DNA from: Rhodocyclaceae bacterium UBA1310
GTDB taxonomy: Bacteria; Pseudomonadota; Gammaproteobacteria; Burkholderiales; Rhodocyclaceae
Direction of reading: 5' to 3'
DNA length: 13,996 nucleotides
Assembly (NCBI GenBank): GCA_002307175.1
Contig: DBTS01000027.1
Span: forward strand, 1-13,996
Under the pieces are notes generated by a model that was not told the origin of the DNA, ran no database searches, and saw only the letters and a list, made by a program, of their open reading frames with translations. The position numbers and the translations under genes were made by a program. Below, one piece after another: positions 11,656 to 13,996 of the stretch; position 1 is the stretch's first letter; the number at the start of each line of letters is the position of its first letter.

Positions 11656-13996
11656 ACGGGCTCCAGGGTATCTTCTTCAGGCGGCAGTTCGGCAGCCGGC
11701 AGTGTAAACCGGAAGGCGGCCCCACCACCGGGCAGGTTGTACGCATGGATCTCGCCGCCATGTGCCCGCACGATGGCGCGGCAGATCGCCAGCCCAAGGC
11801 CGACTCCGCCTTGCGTGGTCTCGCTGTGCCCGCGCTCGAACTTTTCAAAGAGGCGCTCCGCGTCGCCTGCCGGCAGACCAGGGCCATCATCTTCCACCGC
11901 CACCTCCAGATTGCCATCCGTGCGCCGCACCCGGATACGCAGATGGCTCGCGGGCGGTGTGTACTTGCAGGCGTTGTCGAGCAGGTTGACCAGCACACGC
12001 TCGATCAGCACTGCATCGAAGCGCACCAGCGGTACATCGTCGGCCACATCCAGTACCAGTGTGTGAGTGGCGAGTGGCGCGGCCAGCGCCCGTGTGGCGG
12101 TTTCTATGCTCTCATCAATGGCGCACCACTCCAGCCGGAGTTCCACATGCCCGGTCTGCAGGCGTGCCATGTCGAGCAGGTTGGTGACCTGTGCCACAAG
12201 GCGGTGTGCCGTTTCGCGCATGCCCTCGATCATGGCGCTTTCTTCCACGCCGTGGCCGGGGCGTGCCGCGAGCATATCCGCCATGCCGATGAGACCGGTC
12301 AGTGGCGTGCGCAGATCGTGCGACACTGCGGCGAGCAGCGAATTGCGCAGCCGCTCAGACTCCATCGACACGAGCGCTTCCTGCGCCACTTCCACATAGT
12401 GCACACGCTCCAGTGCCTGCGCCACCTGGGCCAGACACAGATCAATCTGGCGCTGCATCTCCGGCGCATCAAGATCACAGCCGGGCAGGGGGCGAACACC
12501 GATCACCCCACGCACCCGCATCGAGGCGCGCAGCGGCAGATAGCGTGCCTTGGCTGCCGGGAGTGTGGCAGTCCCCAGGCCGGCGCTTTGCTGATGGGCA
12601 AACACCCATTCAGCCACCGCCTGATCGGCAAATGCATCCTGCGCGCCGGCCACCGCGTGCAGATGCTCCTGCGCATCGGGCAGGAGCATTGCCACCTGGG
12701 CGTTGAACAGGCCGGCGAGGCGGGGCAGGGCCAGTTCAACAATCTGTTCGGTGGTCAGCGCTGCGGAGAGTGCACGCGAGAGTTCGGCCTGCTGCTGGGA
12801 CTGATGTTCGCGCCGGCTGGAACTCAAGGCTTCAAACTTCAGGCGTGCCGCGAGCTGCCCGAGCACCAGCGCTACGCCGAGCATCAGCACGAAGGTGAAG
12901 ATGTATTGCGTATCCTGCACGCGCAGCGTGAAGCGCGGGGGCACAAAGAAGAAATCCAGGGCAAACACGGCCAGGAATGCTGCCAGCGCACCAGGCCCAC
13001 GCCCAAAGCGCAGCGACACCGCCACCACTGCCAGCAGGAACACCATCACCACATTTGCCAGATCGAATACCGAAAGCAGCAGTGCCGCCACAACGGTGGT
13101 GAGGATGCAGGTCGCCACGGTCCACACGTAGCCTTTCCATGCAAAAGGCATGGCACGGGAGTTGCGCCGCAAATGCGCCGCTGCAGGCTCCAGACCAACC
13201 ACCACGATTTCCGGCACCGATTCATGGCGGATCAGTTGATCAAGCAGCGCAGGGCGCCACAGGCGGCGCCAGCCAAAGCGGCGGCTGTGGCCCACAATGA
13301 GCTTGTCCGCATTGCGATTGACGGCAAACTGCACAATGGCTTCGGCGGCATCGGCAGCATCCAGCGTGCACACCTCGGCGCCCAGCGAACCCGCGAGTTT
13401 CAGTGCCGCAACACGCGCGGTGCGGGAGGACTCATCCGCGCCGGCCTGGGCTGGCGTTTCCACCGTCAGCGCAATCCATTCGGCCTGCAGGCGTGTGGCC
13501 ATGCGTGCGGCGGCGCGCACCAGCATCTCGCCGTCATCCTTGGGGCCGATGCATACGATGAGCCGGCTGCGCGTCTGCCACACATGCTTGATGGCACGAT
13601 CTTCGCGCCACGCCTGCATCTGCGCATCCACGCGGTCGGCCGTGCGGCGCAGTGCCAGCTCGCGCAAGGCAATGAGGTTGCCGGTGCGAAAGAAATTATC
13701 TACCGCCCGATTTGCCGATTCCCCCAGATAGACCTTGCCAGCCGTGATACGCGCCTGCAGCTCGGCCACCGGCAGATCCACCACGGCGACTTCGTCGGCA
13801 CGCTCGAAGATGCGGTCAGGCACTGTTTCCGCCACGCGGATGCCGGTAATGCGGCCTACCACATCATTGAGGCTCTCCAGATGCTGCACGTTGAGCGCCG
13901 TCCACACATCAATGCCGGCGGCGAGCAACTCCTCAACATCCTGCCAGCGCTTGCGATGACGGCTGCCCTCCACATTGGTGTGGGCCAGCTCATCAA
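11652..13996 (-). CDS. kdpD: KdpD, osmosensitive K+ channel/pump sensor histidine kinase (5' end outside the window)
   Basis: 780 codons are visible; the frame is open to the right edge and begins there with DELAHTN of the KdpD N-terminal domain. I infer that about 110-115 residues are missing. In order (counting from codon 13973) are GSRHRKRWQDVEELLAAGID (3-22), a universal-stress-like domain (about 135-260) with VGHSRRFGWRR, four membrane segments (about 283-375), a GAF-like domain (about 405-520), then the kinase core. The phosphorylated His552 lies in AAVSHDLRTPL, and the ATP site has VNLLDNACKYTPP, EDDGPGLP and GVGLGLAI. The distance from His552 to the C-terminus (221 residues) matches E. 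coli KdpD. KdpD sits in the inner membrane, senses low K+ or osmotic stress and phosphorylates KdpE. The plus-strand frames over this gene are shadows. Confidence 0.95.
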   Translation of the reverse strand, partial: DELAHTNVEGSRHRKRWQDVEELLAAGIDVWTALNVQHLESLNDVVGRITGIRVAETVPDRIFERADEVAVVDLPVAELQARITAGKVYLGESANRAVDNFFRTGNLIALRELALRRTADRVDAQMQAWREDRAIKHVWQTRSRLIVCIGPKDDGEMLVRAAARMATRLQAEWIALTVETPAQAGADESSRTARVAALKLAGSLGAEVCTLDAADAAEAIVQFAVNRNADKLIVGHSRRFGWRRLWRPALLDQLIRHESVPEIVVVGLEPAAAHLRRNSRAMPFAWKGYVWTVATCILTTVVAALLLSVFDLANVVMVFLLAVVAVSLRFGRGPGALAAFLAVFALDFFFVPPRFTLRVQDTQYIFTFVLMLGVALVLGQLAARLKFEALSSSRREHQSQQQAELSRALSAALTTEQIVELALPRLAGLFNAQVAMLLPDAQEHLHAVAGAQDAFADQAVAEWVFAHQQSAGLGTATLPAAKARYLPLRASMRVRGVIGVRPLPGCDLDAPEMQRQIDLCLAQVAQALERVHYVEVAQEALVSMESERLRNSLLAAVSHDLRTPLTGLIGMADMLAARPGHGVEESAMIEGMRETAHRLVAQVTNLLDMARLQTGHVELRLEWCAIDESIETATRALAAPLATHTLVLDVADDVPLVRFDAVLIERVLVNLLDNACKYTPPASHLRIRVRRTDGNLEVAVEDDGPGLPAGDAERLFEKFERGHSETTQGGVGLGLAICRAIVRAHGGEIHAYNLPGGGAAFRFTLPAAELPPEEDTLEPV

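Noticed and set aside
11071..12066. 331-aa plus-strand ORF over kdpE/kdpD
   Set aside because: Antisense of two well-supported genes in GC-rich DNA; no start signal or known domain.
1..13996. CRISPR array, tRNA, rRNA or complete insertion sequence
   Set aside because: I looked for regularly spaced identical repeats, tRNA cloverleaf-type sequence and transposase or integrase motifs and saw none.

Overview
The window looks like chromosomal DNA of a Pseudomonadota bacterium, most likely a beta- or gammaproteobacterium; I cannot name a genus. This rests on the proteobacterial character of the kdpD/kdpE pair, the NemA-like ene-reductase and the HxlR regulator, on GC-rich coding sequence on the right, and on palindromic intergenic repeats and integron-like recombination boxes on the left. 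Base composition changes along the window: about the first 1.2 kb is clearly AT-richer than the rest.

Region 1 (1-2460) reads like part of a gene-cassette array transcribed leftward. A zinc-ribbon plus HEPN-type gene lies between two matching 7-bp boxes (GTTATGC on the minus strand at 945-939 and its complement GCATAAC at 77-71). Hairpin-forming sequence lies beside each box, as expected for integron attC sites. The gene is cut in two by one in-frame amber codon at 636-638. Upstream of it come a repeat-rich 500-bp non-coding stretch and two unrecognised genes (89 and 210 aa).

Region 2 (2461-4090) is sparse accessory DNA. It holds a block of palindromic repeats (2701-2854), a DUF4259-type exported protein, a small DUF6429-type gene with an excellent ribosome binding site, and a diverged pair of non-coding repeats (near 2600 and 3983).

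Region 3 (4091-10324) is a metabolic module. An HxlR-type regulator (minus strand) diverges from five plus-strand genes: alpha/beta hydrolase, NADP-dependent quinone oxidoreductase, short-chain dehydrogenase, old-yellow-enzyme ene-reductase and aldo/keto reductase. The regulator has N-terminal cysteines, and its start region carries two copies of CATATC-N5-GATAGT exactly 45 bp apart. Together these suggest a thiol- or electrophile-responsive detoxification operon for reactive carbonyls, enones or quinones; this is inference. The module is bracketed by two same-orientation copies of a flavin reductase gene. The left copy (4091-4375) is a truncated 3' fragment and the right copy (10325-10921) is complete, so the module was probably brought in or rearranged by recombination at this gene.

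Region 4 (10325-13996) is a leftward unit: kdpD (its 5' end lies beyond the right edge), kdpE (4-bp overlap with kdpD), then the complete flavin reductase gene 41 bp after kdpE. KdpD and KdpE form the two-component system that senses potassium limitation or osmotic stress. kdpFABC is not in the window and could lie to the right.
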